From: an uncultured Arcobacter sp.
GTDB lineage: Bacteria > Campylobacterota > Campylobacteria > Campylobacterales > Arcobacteraceae
Length of the DNA stretch: 7,609 bases
NCBI GenBank assembly: GCA_913054415.1
Contig: CAJXII010000077.1
Location: 1 to 7,609 of the forward strand
Direction of reading: 5' to 3'
Of the stretch, positions 5,894-7,609 are shown piece after piece; the stretch's first letter is position 1, and every line of letters starts with the position of its first letter. A program made the position numbers and the translations under genes. The notes beneath the pieces were generated by a model, which made no database searches, was not told the origin of the DNA, and was given only the letters and a program-made list of their open reading frames with translations.

Positions 5894-7198
5894 TTAATTC
5901 AAAAGAGTCATTAATTGTTCTTTGGTAGTTTCAAAATCTTGTAATTGTTCTGTAGTTTGGGTTAAAAAATTTCTTATTTGCTCTTTTTTTGATAATGCTT
6001 GATCCAACTCTCTATCCATGCCAGCTTTATATGCTCCAACTCTTATAAGAACTTCATTCTCTTTTAAAAGTGATAAAACTCTTTTTAATCTTAGACAACT
6101 TTCATATTGCTCTTTAGTAATAACCTTATCAATAACCCTTGAAGCACTTTGCAAAAGATCTATAGGTGGATAATAACCCTGCTCTGTCAATTCTCTTGTA
6201 AGCACGATATGACCATCAAGAATAGATCTACTTTGATCTGCAATAGGATCAGTCATATCATCCCCATCTACCAAAACTGTAAAAAAAGCGGTGATTGTTC
6301 CTTTTTGATTTGATCCAGCTCTCTCCATAAGTTGTGGCAAAAGTGCAAATACTGATGGTGGATATCCTCTAGTAGCAGGTGGCTCACCACTACTTAAACC
6401 TATCTCTCTTTGTGCCATAGCAAATCTTGTAACTGAATCCATCATAAGTAAAACATCATGCCCTTTATCTCTAAAAAACTCAGCTATTGCCATAGCAGCA
6501 AATGCTCCATACTTTCTCATTAGAGCAGATTCATCACTTGTTGCAGTGACAATTATAGTATTTTCAAGATCATTATTTAAATTATAATGGATAAATTCAG
6601 GAATCTCTCTTCCCCTTTCCCCTATTAGTGCGACAACTTTAATCTGTGCTTCACAACCTTTTACAATCATACCCATAAGTGTAGATTTTCCAACTCCACT
6701 ACCTGCAAAAATACCAACTTTTTGCCCTTTTCCACAAGTAAGCATAGAGTCTATTGATTTTACCCCTGTAGAGAATTTCTGATCTATAATACCTCTGTGT
6801 AGCGGCGAAATAGTTTTCTTATTAATAGGCGAATTTTCCTCTAAATCTTTAATTTTACCCTTACTGTCTATTGGCTCACCCAAAGCATTGACTACTCTTC
6901 CTAGTAGCCCATAACCACATGGTATTGTTAATCCATCTTTTTGTAAAAAAACTTTATCACCCAATCTAAACCCATCTATAAAAGAAAATGGTATAATTAT
7001 AAATCGATCATTATTAAGCACAAATACCATACCTAATGCTGTTTGATGATTAGTAATAGATTCTATTTTGACAATATCCCCAACAGCTACTTCTAATCCA
7101 TTTGCCTCAATAGTAGTAGCATTTATCTTTACAATCTCTCCAAAAGGTATAAATAGATTATTATCTATATTATTTAAAATATTATCTATATTCATCAT
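5894..7198 (-). CDS. fliI: Flagellum-specific export ATPase FliI
   Basis: FliI is the hexameric ATPase at the cytoplasmic face of the flagellar type III export gate, related to the F1 beta subunit. It hydrolyses ATP to help unfold and load rod, hook and filament subunits. The 434-residue protein shows the Walker A loop AGSGVGKS (165-172), GERGRE (193-198), the Walker B strand ending in MMDS (252-255) with TRFAMAQREIGL (257-268), EPPATRGYPPSVFALLPQL (272-290) and DQSRSILDGHIVLTREL (321-337). The last two motifs, with ISPLHRGI (130-137), place it in the FliI/type III family, not the F1 or Rho families. An injectisome ATPase is a less likely alternative. The start is the first of two adjacent ATGs; it overlaps the upstream stop in an ATGA and lacks a strong ribosome binding site, which suggests translational coupling. 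No fliH lies beside it in this window, in keeping with scattered flagellar genes in this phylum. Confidence 0.93.
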   Translation of the reverse strand: MMNIDNILNNIDNNLFIPFGEIVKINATTIEANGLEVAVGDIVKIESITNHQTALGMVFVLNNDRFIIIPFSFIDGFRLGDKVFLQKDGLTIPCGYGLLGRVVNALGEPIDSKGKIKDLEENSPINKKTISPLHRGIIDQKFSTGVKSIDSMLTCGKGQKVGIFAGSGVGKSTLMGMIVKGCEAQIKVVALIGERGREIPEFIHYNLNNDLENTIIVTATSDESALMRKYGAFAAMAIAEFFRDKGHDVLLMMDSVTRFAMAQREIGLSSGEPPATRGYPPSVFALLPQLMERAGSNQKGTITAFFTVLVDGDDMTDPIADQSRSILDGHIVLTRELTEQGYYPPIDLLQSASRVIDKVITKEQYESCLRLKRVLSLLKENEVLIRVGAYKAGMDRELDQALSKKEQIRNFLTQTTEQLQDFETTKEQLMTLLN

Positions 7199-7609
7199 AA
7201 CTGATCACACATCTTTTTATAAAAATTATTGGCATTTTGCAACACTTTACACTTATTGATTATATCTTTATATCTCTCTTTTTTATTGAATTTTTTATAC
7301 AATTTTGACATCTCAAAATATATATGTGCTTTTTGATTATCACTTATAACTCTTGGATGTAATAGTGCCTCTTGCAAATACACTAAAGCTTGTTTATAAT
7401 TATCATCTAATTTAGCTAATTTTGCCATCTCTATCTCTACAAAAGGGGAATATATAAATGCTTTCATATTAAGTTTGATATTTTTTTCTGCTTTTAAAAA
7501 TATATCTTCAAATTCTGGATTTTTTAAAATCAATCTAGCTTTTAGTTTCTCCTCTTTTAGTTGTTTTGCTTCAGTTTGATAGTTTTTTAAAAAACTATTT
7601 ATGTTTGTT
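7195..7609 (-). CDS. Unrecognised TPR-like helical protein, C-terminal part, coupled to fliI
   Basis: I do not recognise this gene. The frame is open from the right edge of the window (first full codon at 7608) to the TGA at 7197-7195, giving 137 C-terminal residues; the true start lies outside. A TTG at 7533-7531 could act as a start but has no reason to be preferred, since the frame stays open and similar in character upstream. The visible part begins with a charged, Lys/Glu-rich helical stretch. It then has about two TPR-like helix pairs, one around MAKLAKLDDNYKQALVYL and one around AHIYFEMSKLYKKFNKKERY. There is no membrane segment or signal peptide in what is visible, so a cytoplasmic helical scaffold or chaperone-like role is possible. 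The ATGA overlap with fliI implies co-expression. A link to flagellar export is inference from position only. Confidence 0.7.
   Translation of the reverse strand, partial: TNINSFLKNYQTEAKQLKEEKLKARLILKNPEFEDIFLKAEKNIKLNMKAFIYSPFVEIEMAKLAKLDDNYKQALVYLQEALLHPRVISDNQKAHIYFEMSKLYKKFNKKERYKDIINKCKVLQNANNFYKKMCDQL

Noticed and set aside
7068..7259. Open frame on the + strand across the fliI start
   Set aside because: It lies opposite the conserved FliI N terminus and the overlap with the upstream gene; no supporting signal.
7195..7533. The fliI-upstream protein as a complete 112-residue gene starting at TTG 7533
   Set aside because: The frame remains open, with similar charged helical sequence, to the window edge; a partial longer gene is more likely.

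Overview
The window is strongly AT-rich, tightly packed DNA from what looks like a member of the Campylobacterota (the former Epsilonproteobacteria: Campylobacter, Arcobacter, Sulfurimonas and relatives). This rests on gene content and protein style. There is a legG-ptmE-legF tail of the type known from Campylobacter flagellin glycosylation, a FabG whose N-terminal and C-terminal stretches resemble the Campylobacter form, a fabF-accA pair, and an isolated fliI. Promoters consist of an extended -10 box without a recognisable -35, as is usual in this phylum. The genus cannot be fixed from the sequence alone.

Layout, left to right. Bases 1-2414 (+ strand) are the end of a nonulosonic acid operon: the C-terminal part of a LegG/NeuC-type hydrolysing 2-epimerase whose upstream reading frame is broken near bases 36-60, a PtmE-type CBS-plus-nucleotidyltransferase protein, and a LegF/NeuA-type CMP-nonulosonate cytidylyltransferase. 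These three overlap or touch and were probably translated from one message. Together they would supply and activate legionaminic acid or a close relative, most likely for flagellin or surface glycans. Bases 2415-5850 (+ strand) are a type II fatty acid synthesis cluster: fabG, acpP, a strong intrinsic terminator, then fabF and accA. fabG and acpP each have a near-perfect extended -10 promoter placed at exactly the same distance from the start codon. fabF-accA appears to be a separate unit with its own weaker promoter. Bases 5894-7609 (- strand) hold the flagellar export ATPase fliI and, overlapping it by 4 bases upstream, the C-terminal part of an unrecognised helical, TPR-like protein that runs off the window. 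A hairpin at 5862-5891 sits between the converging accA and fliI and probably serves both directions.

Functionally the window is mostly core metabolism (making and carrying acyl chains: AccA feeds malonyl-CoA, AcpP carries the chain, FabF condenses, FabG reduces) flanked by two flagellum-linked loci (glycan precursor synthesis and export ATPase). I found no mobile element, CRISPR array, tRNA or rRNA, and no clearly novel system. The points most worth a second look are the broken legG, the paired promoters with dyad symmetry inside the fatty acid cluster, and the unidentified protein coupled to fliI. No gene-free stretch exceeds about 170 bases.
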